Shown piece by piece: positions 42,115 to 50,436 of a stretch of 64,000 bases of DNA; the first letter of the stretch is position 1, and each line of letters starts with the position of its first letter. The position numbers and the translations under genes are program-made. The DNA comes from Deltaproteobacteria bacterium (GTDB taxonomy: Bacteria > Bdellovibrionota > JACOXK01), in assembly GCA_016186995.1 (NCBI GenBank), contig JACPKQ010000007.1:111196-175195 (forward strand), in the 5' to 3' direction. The notes beneath the pieces were generated by a model, which saw only the letters and a list, made by a program, of their open reading frames with translations, ran no database searches and had not been told where the DNA came from.

Positions 42115-43332
42115 ATGTATACAAGCGTAGAAAAAGCAATAGAAGATATCAAAAACGGAAAGATGGTTCTTTTGGTTGATGATGAAGACCGAGAGAATGA
42201 AGCTGATCTTGTTTTTGCCGCTCAATTTGCAACGTCTCACTATATTAATTTTATGATTCGAGAAGGGCGTGGGCTTGTGTGTTTAGCGCTTGAAGAAAAA
42301 TATGTTCAAAGATTAAACCTTCCTATGATGACAGAAAAAAATAATGCGCGTTTAGCCACTGCTTTTACAGTTTCTATTGATGCTAAACAAGGTATTTCTA
42401 CAGGTATTTCAGCAAAGGATAGATCTTTAACCATACAAAAAGTGATGGATGAAAACTCCACTTCAGGAGATTTTGTTGTTCCTGGGCATATTTTTCCACT
42501 TCGCGCTCAAAAAGGTGGAGTTCTTGTTCGCTCAGGCCATACCGAAGGTTCTATTGATTTAACTCGTTTAGCGGGGCTTAAAGCAGGAGCCGTTATTTGT
42601 GAGGTCATCAATGATGATGGAGAAATGGCAAGGTGTAGTGATATTATAAAATTTTCTAAGAAACATAATATTCGTATTGTGACGATTGCTGATATTATTT
42701 CTTATCGTCTCCAACATGAAAGGTTTGTTCATAGAGTAACCCAAGCCAAACTTCCTACACATTTAGATGAAAGTACAACGCAAGATTTCAAAATTTATTT
42801 GTTCCAAAATGAAATTGATCATTGTTCTCATGTTGCTCTTGTAAAAGGACGTATTGAAAAAGAAAAGCCAACCCTTGTGCGTGTGCATTCTGAATGTTTA
42901 ACAGGAGATGTTTTTGAATCTCAAAGATGCGATTGCGGTGAGCAATTGAGAGAAAGTATACGAATGATTTCAAAGGAAGGAAAAGGAGTTTTGCTTTATT
43001 TAAGACAGGAAGGAAGGGGTATTGGCATCATCAATAAAATTAAGGCTTATCACCTTCAAGATGTAGAAAATGTTGATACAGTTCAAGCTAACGAAAAATT
43101 AGGGTTACCCGCTGATTTAAGACATTATGGCATTGGTGCTCAGATTCTAGCAAGTTTAGGGGTGGGTAAGATGAAGCTTCTTACCAATAACCCTAAAAAA
43201 ATTATTGGCCTTGAGGCTTATGGTTTAGAGATGGTTGAAAGAGTCGCCATTGAAATTCCTCCCCACAAAGAAAATCGTAAGTATTTAAAAACGAAAAAAG
43301 AAAAAATGGATCATTTATTAAAATTAGTATGA
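42115..43332 (+). CDS. ribBA: Bifunctional DHBP synthase / GTP cyclohydrolase II
   Basis: 405 residues. The RibB domain (1-200) has [43 protein letters not shown]. The RibA domain (205-400) has [23 protein letters not shown] with the zinc cysteines, [13 protein letters not shown] and [11 protein letters not shown]. It makes both riboflavin precursors. No insertion is visible, unlike the other rib genes here. The start follows a family A repeat. Confidence 0.96.
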   Translation: MYTSVEKAIEDIKNGKMVLLVDDEDRENEADLVFAAQFATSHYINFMIREGRGLVCLALEEKYVQRLNLPMMTEKNNARLATAFTVSIDAKQGISTGISAKDRSLTIQKVMDENSTSGDFVVPGHIFPLRAQKGGVLVRSGHTEGSIDLTRLAGLKAGAVICEVINDDGEMARCSDIIKFSKKHNIRIVTIADIISYRLQHERFVHRVTQAKLPTHLDESTTQDFKIYLFQNEIDHCSHVALVKGRIEKEKPTLVRVHSECLTGDVFESQRCDCGEQLRESIRMISKEGKGVLLYLRQEGRGIGIINKIKAYHLQDVENVDTVQANEKLGLPADLRHYGIGAQILASLGVGKMKLLTNNPKKIIGLEAYGLEMVERVAIEIPPHKENRKYLKTKKEKMDHLLKLV

Positions 43333-43344
43333 TCCGGGCGCCAT

Positions 43345-43381
43345 CCTCTCCCTTGATGGGAGAGGACAAAGGAGAGGGTGA
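43345..43381 (+). repeat. Family A repeat between ribBA and ribH
   Basis: TCTCCCTTGATGGGAGA core with trailing GGACAAAGGAGAGGGTGAG. The trailing purine run is the only Shine-Dalgarno-like sequence for ribH, whose start lies immediately after. Confidence 0.85.
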
Positions 43382-43389
43382 GAAGAAAA

Positions 43390-43842
43390 GTGAAGTTTGC
43401 AATTATCGTTTCAAAATTTAATGAATCTCTTACACAAAAATTGTGTGATGGTGCCAAAGAAGTATTTTTAAAAAATAATGTTTCAGAAGATAATATTGAT
43501 GTGTTTAGAGTGCCTGGTTCTTTCGAAATACCTCTTATGGCTCAAAACTTAGCACGTACAAAGAAATACGTTGGGCTTGTTGCGATTGGAATTATTATTA
43601 AAGGTGAGACAGATCATTATCAACATGTGACGGAAGGGGCAGTCTCAGGTATTTTAAAAGTTTCTTTAGAGAATAACATTCCGATTGGTAACTGTGTTCT
43701 TGCGTGCCACACATGGGCGCAAGCAGAAGCAAGATGCTCATTGTCATCTTCAGGCCCTGCCGGGGGATCCAGAATTAACCGAGGGTGTGAGGCTGCAGAA
43801 GCGGTTTTAGAAATGGTGGAACTGAATCCTCCTCTCCCTTGA
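43390..43842 (+). CDS. ribH: 6,7-dimethyl-8-ribityllumazine synthase
   Basis: About 150 residues from GTG at 43390 (GTG at 43378 is in the repeat). FAIIVSKFNESLTQKL, VFRVPGSFEIPLMAQNLA, GIIIKGETDHYQHV with the catalytic His, and NIPIGNCVLACHTWAQAEARC. The following loop, normally about ten residues, contains a repeat-encoded SSSGPAGGSRI (bases 43743-43773) before NRGCEAAEAVLEM. The C-terminal residues PPLP and the TGA stop are supplied by the next family A repeat. Confidence 0.93.
   Translation: MKFAIIVSKFNESLTQKLCDGAKEVFLKNNVSEDNIDVFRVPGSFEIPLMAQNLARTKKYVGLVAIGIIIKGETDHYQHVTEGAVSGILKVSLENNIPIGNCVLACHTWAQAEARCSLSSSGPAGGSRINRGCEAAEAVLEMVELNPPLP
43743..43773 (+). repeat. Family C repeat inside ribH
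   Basis: GTCATCTTCAGGCCCTGCCG then GGGGATCCAGA: opening GTCATC and closing GGATCC boxes. In frame near the ribH C terminus. Confidence 0.65.
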
Positions 43843-43867
43843 TGGGAGAGGACAAAGGAGAGGGTGA
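43831..43867 (+). repeat. Family A repeat overlapping ribH stop and nusB leader
   Basis: Identical core to the copy at 43345. The TGA in the loop (cccttGATGgg region) ends ribH, and GGAGAGGG follows before nusB. Confidence 0.85.
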
Positions 43868-43884
43868 TAGAGTGGTGTTTATTT

Positions 43885-44319
43885 ATGGGATATAGAAGAA
43901 AGGCTCGTGAAATGGCACTTCAGATTCTTTTTCAAGGAGAGTATTTTCCTGAAGCAAATCTTAAAGAGAATGAAAAACATTTTCTTTTCTCTTTCCCTGT
44001 ACAAAAGGAAATTGAACTTTTTGGTTCAAAGCTTTATGAAGGGGTTTGTGAACATTTAGAAGACATTGATCTTCTGCTCCAAAAGTATTCTGAACATTGG
44101 AAGCTTTATCGTATGTCCCCCATTGATAGGAATATTTTACGTATTGCTCTTTTTGAAATGGTTTATCTTAAGGATATTCCAGCCAGTGTTTCTATTGATG
44201 AGGCTATCGAAATTGCAAAACACTACGGCACCGAAGACTCGGGAGCTTTTGTAAATGGTATTCTCGACAAAATCTTGAAAAAAGAAATTCAAAAAAATAT
44301 AGTTTCTAAAACTGCTTAA
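43885..44319 (+). CDS. nusB: Transcription antitermination factor NusB
   Basis: 144 residues from ATG 43885 (MGYRRKAREMALQILFQGEYF). The all-helical NusB pattern continues with YRMSPIDRNILRIALFEMVYLKDIPASVSIDEAIEIAKHYGTEDSGAFVNGILDKI. It binds boxA RNA with NusE. Following ribH is the standard order. An upstream in-frame ATG at 43864 lies in the repeat tail and is unlikely. Confidence 0.94.
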   Translation: MGYRRKAREMALQILFQGEYFPEANLKENEKHFLFSFPVQKEIELFGSKLYEGVCEHLEDIDLLLQKYSEHWKLYRMSPIDRNILRIALFEMVYLKDIPASVSIDEAIEIAKHYGTEDSGAFVNGILDKILKKEIQKNIVSKTA

Positions 44320-44323
44320 AAAG

Positions 44324-44674
44324 CTATTCCTCGACACCAGGAAAGTATTCCACAAACTTTACTTCGATGTCTGGAAGCGTATCAACAATTTCAACAGTAA
44401 AATCAGGAAAGTGATCTACAATCTGCCACTCGCCGCAGGAGTTGGTAAAATTTTCTCTCACTTTTACTTTTAGATCGGAAAATGTATCAACAACTCTTAT
44501 TTTTATGTCTCCAAAATTTCTTACAAATCTTACTTTTCCTTGTAGAGGAATGCCTTTTACTTTACAGTCTTTTATTTTTTCTGAATTCCTGTCATCCCCA
44601 CCTGAAGCCGCAGGCACAAGCCCGGATCCAGCAAGAAAAAGCGCAAAAAGAAAAACAACAACACCTTTCTTCAT
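44324..44674 (-). CDS. Small secreted protein, 7(1)-septoil-knot type
   Basis: 116 residues. Signal peptide MKKGVVVFLFALFLAGSG. The mature part is a set of short repeats of the form F-D-K-VVDTF-D-K-V, e.g. GDIKIRVVDTFSDLKVKV and PDFTVEIVDTLPDIEVKFVEYFPG, around CGEWQIVD. I recall this pattern from the small knotted septoil beta-propeller proteins; this is from memory of the motif, not a search. A family C repeat (44591-44630) encodes the junction residues just after the signal peptide (LVPAASGGDD). Confidence 0.7.
   Translation of the reverse strand: MKKGVVVFLFALFLAGSGLVPAASGGDDRNSEKIKDCKVKGIPLQGKVRFVRNFGDIKIRVVDTFSDLKVKVRENFTNSCGEWQIVDHFPDFTVEIVDTLPDIEVKFVEYFPGVEE
44591..44630 (+). repeat. 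Family C repeat inside the secreted protein gene
   Basis: GTCATCCCCACCTGAAGCCG...GCCCGGATCCA, with opening and closing boxes as in other copies. It is read in frame on the minus strand at the signal peptide boundary. Confidence 0.65.
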
Positions 44675-45249
44675 AACGATACCTCTCGGCGTCGCTCTAG
44701 CACTTTACTCCTCAAAGCTTCGAGCTACGGCCTAGTTTGTCTTCAAAAGCAACGCCGATCACGGCGTAGCCTTTGGTGAAGACGGACCAAGATTGCCAAG
44801 GATTATAAATAAAATACTTTATCTGTAAAGCTTTAATAACAGAAGGGAGTTGCGATGAGCATGTGTGATGTTATCCACATGTTTATGCAACTTAGGTTCT
44901 TGAAATGGCAGTGTCTTTCGCTTCATGGCTCGCTGTAGTTGTTCCACGCGGACTTTCTGTCATCCCTGGGTTCAGGTCCCCGCCTGCGCGGGGATAAACT
45001 CCGGCAGGGATCCAGTATTCTATTTTTTATGAATTTTGGGCTGCGCTTTACTTCCGCTTCAGACACTGACCATTTCCTCACATAAACTCGAGTATTCATG
45101 AGATGAACAAACCACAATGTACACATGCAACAGGAGATGTGCGTGGGAGATTATAAATACAAAGTGTTTGGTATAAGCGTCCCAGAGTCGCTTACAGCTC
45201 ATCGCAACTTTCTAACAGGCTGTCCTATAATAGCTTTCACTCCTTAATT
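44675..45249. other. 575-bp gene-free region with repeats
   Basis: No gene is supported. It holds a family C copy (44959-45015), a long-range inverted repeat GAAATGGCAGTGTCT (44902) / AGACACTGACCATTTC (45060), and an outer GCATGTGT/ACACATGC pair. The boxes ACTTAGGTTCTTGA (44890) and CACATAAACTCGA (45079) match those around the 34101 palindrome. Confidence 0.5.
44959..45015 (+). repeat. Family C repeat, intergenic
   Basis: Opens GTCATCCCTGG, closes CCGGCAGGGATCCAG, with a GTCCCCGC/GCGGGGAT inner stem. Confidence 0.75.
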
Positions 45250-45531
45250 TTATTTATTTGATTGAGATTCTTTTTTTGTCTCTTTCTTTTCAGTTTTAGG
45301 TGTTTCTTTTGTGGAATCTGTTTGTGAGGTGTCTTTAGATTCTGGCTTTTTAGAAGTAGAGTAAAGGTCTTTGTACCACCCGCCACCTTTTAAGAGAAAG
45401 CTACTTTCTGAAATAAGCTTTATTAAAGTGCCAAAGCATTCTTCGCACTTATTAAGAGGTTTATCTGAGATTTTTTGAATTATTTCAAAAACCTTTTTAC
45501 ACTTTTTACACTGATATTCATATATAGGCAT
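45250..45531 (-). CDS. FmdB-family zinc-ribbon protein
   Basis: 93 residues. MPIYEYQCKKCKKVFEIIQKISD with CxxC at 8-11 and CEEC at 29-32 match the FmdB/CxxC_CXXC_SSSS putative regulatory family, and FLLKGGGWYKDLY is its usual ending. The last ~35 residues are a Lys/Glu/Ser/Thr-rich disordered tail. Single gene; function in the family is unclear. Confidence 0.9.
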   Translation of the reverse strand: MPIYEYQCKKCKKVFEIIQKISDKPLNKCEECFGTLIKLISESSFLLKGGGWYKDLYSTSKKPESKDTSQTDSTKETPKTEKKETKKESQSNK

Positions 45532-45590
45532 AGCGCGCTTTTTATCACAGTTTTAAATTTGAATCAATTTCTAGAATGACACTTTATTTA

Positions 45591-45814
45591 AGAGATAGGG
45601 ATAGTTCTTATCGAGGGTCGTGTCGGAAGGTAATCTGGCTTGGTCTGCATAGTATATGCAGCAGATTACCTGTAGAGGCGAGGTCCAGGCTTTTATGAAT
45701 CATTTTTTAGTTTCACAAAAATGATTCATAAAAAAGATAATTCCCGGAGTTAAGCTGTTCTTTTCTAATAAAAAAAGTGATGCCGTGCCCGAGGGAAGTA
45801 CTATTCCTATCTCT
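45591..45814. repeat. 224-bp structured element, copy 2
   Basis: Same ends as the 34271 copy (AGAGATAGGGATAGTTCTT here, two changes in the stem), same GGTAATCTG/CAGATTACC stem, and inner hairpin CTGCAT/ATGCAG where copy 1 has CCGCAT/ATGCGG, a compensated change. The third hairpin is replaced by a longer segment containing a perfect 17-bp stem (TTTATGAATCATTTTT region, 45690-45736). It lies just before the ORF preceding ffh. Confidence 0.85.
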
Positions 45815-45885
45815 GTAATGAAGAACCAAGGTTGTCATTCAATGAGGGATTGCTTTCTTTTCGCGTGATTGTTACATGTGAAAGA

Positions 45886-46416
45886 GTGGAAATAAAAATC
45901 ACCTCAGAGCCTATTGATCAAATCAAAGCAGGCGCTCTTGTTTCTGACATTTACGCAAGAGACTTTCCTTTGAAAGGTCACCTAGGCATGCTCGATTGGA
46001 GATTGTATGGTTTCTTTTCTCATCTTTTAGAAGATGCAAAACTGACTGGAAGGCTCAGAGAAACGTATCTTATTCCATCGCAAAACAAAACACGCACTCA
46101 ATATTTTTTATTGGCAGGTTTAGGAAGTAAAACAAGACTTACAGAAAAAAAAGTAAGCTCTGTTGTGCCTCATGTTTTAAAAACTTTACGGCGAATGAAA
46201 GTACAAGAGTTTGTTCTTGTACCCTTGGGATGGCAAGTGCTTGGGTTTAATCGTGCTTTCAAACTTTTTATGCAAGAGCTTCATAAAAATGAACCTTTGT
46301 TTCCTTCTTTTTTCTTTAAAAAAATGATTGTTTACATTCCACCAGAGGCCAAAAAATCTCGAACCCACGTTTCAAAAATGCTTCCCTTCATTCAAAAGAG
46401 AATGTCCCATGTTTGA
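45886..46416 (+). CDS. Stand-alone M17 aminopeptidase N-terminal-domain protein
   Basis: 176 residues from GTG 45886 (MEIKITSEPIDQIKAGALV); frames from GTG 45865 or TTG 45832 are also open, so the start is uncertain. The pattern ALVSDIYARDFPLKGHLGMLDWRLYG, LTGRLRETYLIPSQ, FLLAGLGSKTRL resembles the macro-like N-terminal domain of leucyl aminopeptidase (M17). The metal-binding catalytic domain is completely absent. The gene overlaps ffh by 8 bp. The role is unknown; it may bind nucleotides or partners. Confidence 0.7.
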   Translation: MEIKITSEPIDQIKAGALVSDIYARDFPLKGHLGMLDWRLYGFFSHLLEDAKLTGRLRETYLIPSQNKTRTQYFLLAGLGSKTRLTEKKVSSVVPHVLKTLRRMKVQEFVLVPLGWQVLGFNRAFKLFMQELHKNEPLFPSFFFKKMIVYIPPEAKKSRTHVSKMLPFIQKRMSHV

Positions 46417-47722
46417 AAGTTTAACTGAAAAGCTTTCAGGTATTTTTGATAAAGTTCGTTCACGTGGCATTATCACCGAAGAAAATATTGAAGGCTCTTT
46501 AAGAGATATTCGCCTTTCTCTGCTTGAAGCCGATGTTCATTATAAAGTGGCAGGCGAGCTTATTCAAAAAATAAAAGAAAAAGCATTGGGTGAAAAAGTT
46601 TTAAAAAGTCTTACTCCTGGGCAAGTTTTTACAAAAATTGTTCAAGATGAACTTGCAGTTATTATGGGTGAAGAAGCACAAGAACTTTCTTTTAAAGCAA
46701 CACCCCCAGCAGTTATTTTAATGGTTGGGTTGCAAGGTTCTGGAAAAACAATAACGTGTATAAAACTTGCGTGTTTTATCCAAAAAAATTTTAAAAAAAA
46801 GGTTTATCTTGTGCCAGCTGATATGAGTAGGCCTGCAGCTATCGATCAACTTAAAACTTTGGCCAAACAAAATGACCTTTCCTGTTACGATACAAGGCTC
46901 AAAGACAAACCTTTAAAAGTTGTAAAAAGAGCTTTAGGTGAGGCTTCCAAAAGAGGAGATGATGCTGTTCTTATTGATACAGCAGGAAGACTTCACATTG
47001 ATGAAGTTCTCATGAATGAACTTTTAGACGTTAAGAAAAAAACAAATCCTGTTGAAATTTTACTCGTTGTTGATTCGATGATGGGTAACGATGCTGTTCC
47101 CATGTCAACTCAGTTTCATGAAAAGCTAGGTTTGACGGGCGTTATACTTACGAAACTAGATGGAGATGCAAGGGGTGGTGCTGCCCTTTCTATAATGCAT
47201 GTGACAGGTATTCCTATTAAATTTGTTGGATTAGGGGAAAAATCACAAGATTTTGAGGTTTTTGATCCACAACGCATGGCTTCCCGTATTTTAGATAAGG
47301 GTGATGTGGTGGGATTGGTTGAAAAAGCGCAGGCCGTATTTGAAGAGGAAGAAATCGAAGATTTAAGTACAAATTTGTTTAAAAACGACTTTACATTAGT
47401 TGATTTTTTAAAACAGTTAAGAATGCTTAAAAAAATGGGACCACTTCAAGGAATCCTTAAAATGATCCCTCAAATGGGCACAATCTCAAAATCTCTCTTG
47501 CAAAAACCGCAAGAAAATCATATGAAGAGGGTCGAAGCGATTATTTTATCGATGACGCCTGGAGAAAGAAAGAATTACAAAATTTTAAATGGCTCAAGAC
47601 GTCTTCGTATTGCAGAAGGAAGCGGAACCTCTATTATGGAAGTGAATCGTCTTCTTAAGCAGTTTATAAACGCAAGAAAGATGATGAAAAACATGAAGAA
47701 ATTTGGTAAATTACCTATTTAG
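46409..47722 (+). CDS. ffh: Signal recognition particle protein Ffh
   Basis: 437 residues from ATG 46409 ([20 protein letters not shown]). N domain, G domain with [33 protein letters not shown], and M domain ending in Met-rich helices ([32 protein letters not shown]). It targets nascent membrane proteins together with the FtsY encoded at the window end. The 3' end abuts rpsP by 10 bp. Confidence 0.96.
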   Translation: MFESLTEKLSGIFDKVRSRGIITEENIEGSLRDIRLSLLEADVHYKVAGELIQKIKEKALGEKVLKSLTPGQVFTKIVQDELAVIMGEEAQELSFKATPPAVILMVGLQGSGKTITCIKLACFIQKNFKKKVYLVPADMSRPAAIDQLKTLAKQNDLSCYDTRLKDKPLKVVKRALGEASKRGDDAVLIDTAGRLHIDEVLMNELLDVKKKTNPVEILLVVDSMMGNDAVPMSTQFHEKLGLTGVILTKLDGDARGGAALSIMHVTGIPIKFVGLGEKSQDFEVFDPQRMASRILDKGDVVGLVEKAQAVFEEEEIEDLSTNLFKNDFTLVDFLKQLRMLKKMGPLQGILKMIPQMGTISKSLLQKPQENHMKRVEAIILSMTPGERKNYKILNGSRRLRIAEGSGTSIMEVNRLLKQFINARKMMKNMKKFGKLPI

Positions 47723-47732
47723 AGGAGGATTT

Positions 47733-47975
47733 ATGGCAGTTGTTATTAGGTTAGCTCGACACGGAAAAAAGAAACAGCCTTTCTACCGATTGGTAGTGGC
47801 TGATCAAAGATTTCCAAGAGATGGTCGTTACATCGACATTCTTGGCTATTATAACCCCCGTGGAGAAAAAGAAACCGTTCATTTGGAAAAAGAAAAGATC
47901 GAAGAATGGTTAAAAAAAGGAGCAAAACCTACCTTAAGAGTTCGTGATGTTTTAAAACTTGGCATAAGTGCATAA
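47733..47975 (+). CDS. rpsP: Ribosomal protein S16
   Basis: 80 residues from ATG 47733 with AGAGGAGG just before it: [44 protein letters not shown] is fully standard. The ffh-rpsP-khpA-trmD-rplS order is conserved across bacteria, except that rimM is missing here. Confidence 0.96.
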   Translation: MAVVIRLARHGKKKQPFYRLVVADQRFPRDGRYIDILGYYNPRGEKETVHLEKEKIEEWLKKGAKPTLRVRDVLKLGISA

Positions 47976-48019
47976 GCATTTAATAGAGAGTTAAAGCAGG
48001 TTACATTCGGGAGGCGAAC

Positions 48020-48268
48020 GTGGGAAACGAACATGAAATGAGAGAGCTCATTGAATATGTTGCCAAAGCTCTTGTAGATTTTCCTGACAAGGTCGAAGTA
48101 ACAGAAGTTGTGGGTGAGCAAACAACTGTTATTGAACTTAAGGTGGCTAAAGAAGATTTGGGTAAAGTCATTGGTAAGCAAGGTCGAACAGCTCGTGCTT
48201 TACGCATAATACTCAATGCAACTTCAACAAAGCTTAAGAAACGCTCCGTTTTAGAAATTATTGAATGA
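48020..48268 (+). CDS. khpA: KH-domain RNA-binding protein KhpA
   Basis: 82 residues with a single KH domain: [18 protein letters not shown] holds the GxxG loop. GTG start with GGGAGG upstream. KhpA is normally encoded between rpsP and rimM/trmD. It overlaps trmD by 4 bp. Confidence 0.92.
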   Translation: MGNEHEMRELIEYVAKALVDFPDKVEVTEVVGEQTTVIELKVAKEDLGKVIGKQGRTARALRIILNATSTKLKKRSVLEIIE

Positions 48269-48954
48269 AATTTGAAGTTATTACGCTTTTCCCAGGGTTT
48301 TTTACCTCTGCTCTGGACCAATCTATTTTAAAAAAAGCTCAAAATAAAGCTTTAATCGAGATCTATATCCATGACTTGCGTCCTTTTGGATTAGGTCCTC
48401 ATAAGGTGTGTGATGATGTGCCTTATGGTGGTGGAGGGGGAATGCTGATGTGTGTTGAGCCTCTTGTAAAAGCCTTAGAAAGCATTCCTAAAGTTCCCCA
48501 AAAACGCATTATTTTACTCACCCCACAAGGAGAAAAACTCACCCAAAAGAAACTTAAAGTTTTAAGTGAATATGATCAACTTATTATCGTGTGTGGGCGT
48601 TACCATGGGGTTGATGAAAGATTTAAAGCTTACATAGATGAAGAAATTTCTATTGGCGATTATGTTATTAATGGTGGAGAAACAGCAAGTCTTGTTCTTA
48701 TTGAAGGAGTGACGCGGCTTATTCCAGGGGTTTTGGGTCATGAAGGGTCTCTTACACAAGAAACATTTGAACATGATCTTCTGGGTTACCCACAGTATAC
48801 ACGCCCTCCAGTTTTTGCTGGACAAAAGGTTCCAGGTATTTTAGTGTCAGGCGATCACAAAGCAATTTCTCAATGGAGGAAGAAGAAGGCGCTTCACATA
48901 ACAAGAAAAAAGCGGCCTGATTTGTTGGATGAGTTAGACCATGAACAAGATTAG
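48265..48954 (+). CDS. trmD: tRNA (guanine-N1)-methyltransferase
   Basis: 229 residues. Knotted SPOUT fold: [64 protein letters not shown]. It methylates G37 of tRNAs to prevent frameshifting. It begins inside the khpA stop and runs 14 bp into rplS. Confidence 0.96.
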   Translation: MKFEVITLFPGFFTSALDQSILKKAQNKALIEIYIHDLRPFGLGPHKVCDDVPYGGGGGMLMCVEPLVKALESIPKVPQKRIILLTPQGEKLTQKKLKVLSEYDQLIIVCGRYHGVDERFKAYIDEEISIGDYVINGGETASLVLIEGVTRLIPGVLGHEGSLTQETFEHDLLGYPQYTRPPVFAGQKVPGILVSGDHKAISQWRKKKALHITRKKRPDLLDELDHEQD

Positions 48955-49393
48955 CGATTATATTAGAAGTAAAAAAACAGATAAGAAATTTCCTGCTTTT
49001 CGTTCTGGAGATACTATCCGTGTTGGTGTTTCCATTAAAGAAGGGGGAAAAGAACGTGTTCAAGATTTTGAAGGGCTTGTTGTAAGAATTAAAAAAGGTC
49101 CACAGGCAAGTTTCACTGTAAGAAAAGTTGCTTTTGGTGTTGGGGTTGAAAGAACCTTTCCTTTTGATTGTCCTTCTGTTCAAAGAATTGAACTTCTTAA
49201 AGAGGGTAAGGTCAGACGTTCAAGACTTTACTACATGAGAGATCGCACGGGTAAAGGAACACGTATCGAGGAGAAAGGTAAAGGGCTTAATAATAATGAA
49301 GATGGACAAGATGTTGAAGCCGCAGAAAATGAAGAAGTAGAAGTTACTGAAAAGAAAGAAGCCACCTCCCATGCTCAAGCCGTCTCTTCTTGA
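48941..49393 (+). CDS. rplS: Ribosomal protein L19 with acidic C-terminal tail
   Basis: 150 residues. The core (1-112: FRSGDTIRVGVSIKEGGKERVQDFEGLVVRIKKG, LYYMRDRTGKGTRI) is standard. A C-terminal extension of about 35 residues, rich in Glu and Asn, follows and is not part of the usual ~115-residue protein. It overlaps rnhB by 23 bp. Confidence 0.94.
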   Translation: MNKISDYIRSKKTDKKFPAFRSGDTIRVGVSIKEGGKERVQDFEGLVVRIKKGPQASFTVRKVAFGVGVERTFPFDCPSVQRIELLKEGKVRRSRLYYMRDRTGKGTRIEEKGKGLNNNEDGQDVEAAENEEVEVTEKKEATSHAQAVSS

Positions 49394-50072
49394 GCTAGAT
49401 CTTCTAAAAATGAATTCAAATATTATTGGTGTTGATGAAGTGGGCCGCGGTTGTCTTGCAGGCCCGGTTGTTTCAGCAGCAATCAGTTTTCATGATTGGT
49501 CAGAAATTAAAGGTATTCAAGACTCTAAAAAAGTTTCCAAGAAAAAAAGAGAAGCACTTATTCCATTGATTCAAAGTAAAGCTCATGTAGGAATAGGGGT
49601 TATAGAACCTCAAGAAATTGATTGTATCAATATTCTTCAAGCTTCTCTTCTTTCTATGAAAAAAGCTATTTTAAACCTTATATCTTCTTCTGTCATTGCG
49701 AGTGCAACGAAGCAACGCAATCGCGATAGCGATGAGATCACCACGGTCGCTAGGCTCCCTCGTGATTATACCCTTCAGGGTGGAAAAATCACACCTTACA
49801 TCCTCATTGATGGACACCTTACTTTAGATATAGAATTTCCCCAAAAACCCATTATTGGTGGGGATGGCTCTTGTTACTCTATTGCGGCCGCATCCATTAT
49901 TGCAAAGGTTTACAGAGATCGTCTTATGGAAAGCTATGCGAAAACTTACCCGGGTTATGATTTTGAAAACAATGTTGGTTATGGTACGCAAAAACATCGC
50001 GATGCAATTGAGGTGAATGGTGTTACTCCCATTCACAGAAAAACCTTTAGAGGGGTTCGAGAGTTTGTATAA
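49371..50072 (+). CDS. rnhB: Ribonuclease HII with repeat-encoded insertion
   Basis: 233 residues. VDEVGRGCLAGPVV (Asp22, Glu23), DSKK, LIDGH (Asp147) and GGDGSCYSIAAASIIAKVYRD supply the metal-binding carboxylates. Between the LSMKKAIL helix and YILIDGH about 30-38 residues are inserted (about 107-140). Most are encoded by a family B palindromic element (49692-49768) in frame (VIASATKQRNRDSDEITT). The insert falls in a loop, so the fold is probably intact. ATG 49410 is a possible shorter start. Confidence 0.9.
   Translation: MLKPSLLELDLLKMNSNIIGVDEVGRGCLAGPVVSAAISFHDWSEIKGIQDSKKVSKKKREALIPLIQSKAHVGIGVIEPQEIDCINILQASLLSMKKAILNLISSSVIASATKQRNRDSDEITTVARLPRDYTLQGGKITPYILIDGHLTLDIEFPQKPIIGGDGSCYSIAAASIIAKVYRDRLMESYAKTYPGYDFENNVGYGTQKHRDAIEVNGVTPIHRKTFRGVREFV
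49692..49768 (+). repeat. Family B repeat inside rnhB
   Basis: GTCATTGCGAGTGC, GAAGCAACGCAATCGC, GCGATGAGATCACCACGG and CCCTCGTGATTA follow the fabG-acpP copy box for box. It is near complete and translated. Confidence 0.85.
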
Positions 50073-50436
50073 TAAAAAAATAGGAAATGAAGGCGAGGAA
50101 GTTGCTCTTTATTATCTAGAAAAGAAGAGTTTTAAAATTATTGAAAAAAACTATTCCGTCAAAGTAGGAGAGATCGATATTATTGCTTCAAAAAATAATG
50201 TGCTTCATTTTATTGAGGTTAAAACAAGAGTGAACGATCATTTCGGTGCACCTTACAATGCTATTACACATTCTAAAATAAAAAAGATTTCTAGAGCTGC
50301 ACGATGTTTTTTGTTATCCTATTCTCATAACTTTTCTGCTTATCAATTTGATGTTATAAGCTTGGTCAAAGATAAAAGTTATAAAGTACATTTTATAGAA
50401 AATGCTTTTGATGTTTCGGACTTCTATTCTTTATGA
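50065..50436 (+). CDS. yraN: YraN/UPF0102 family nuclease-fold protein
   Basis: 123 residues from TTG 50065 (MYNKKIGNEGEEVALYYLEKKSFKIIEKNYSVKVGEIDIIA). The restriction-endonuclease-like core E-x(n)-GEIDIIA...FIEVKTRVN is intact. It overlaps the rnhB stop by 8 bp, the classic rnhB-yraN pair. Function is poorly known; linked to DNA processing in some species. Confidence 0.9.
   Translation: MYNKKIGNEGEEVALYYLEKKSFKIIEKNYSVKVGEIDIIASKNNVLHFIEVKTRVNDHFGAPYNAITHSKIKKISRAARCFLLSYSHNFSAYQFDVISLVKDKSYKVHFIENAFDVSDFYSL

Noticed and set aside
45821-45836. AGAACCAAGGTTGT near copy 2 and its complement near 34048
   Set aside because: A 14-base match in AT-rich DNA can be chance, and its position relative to the two elements differs, so it was not made part of the element.
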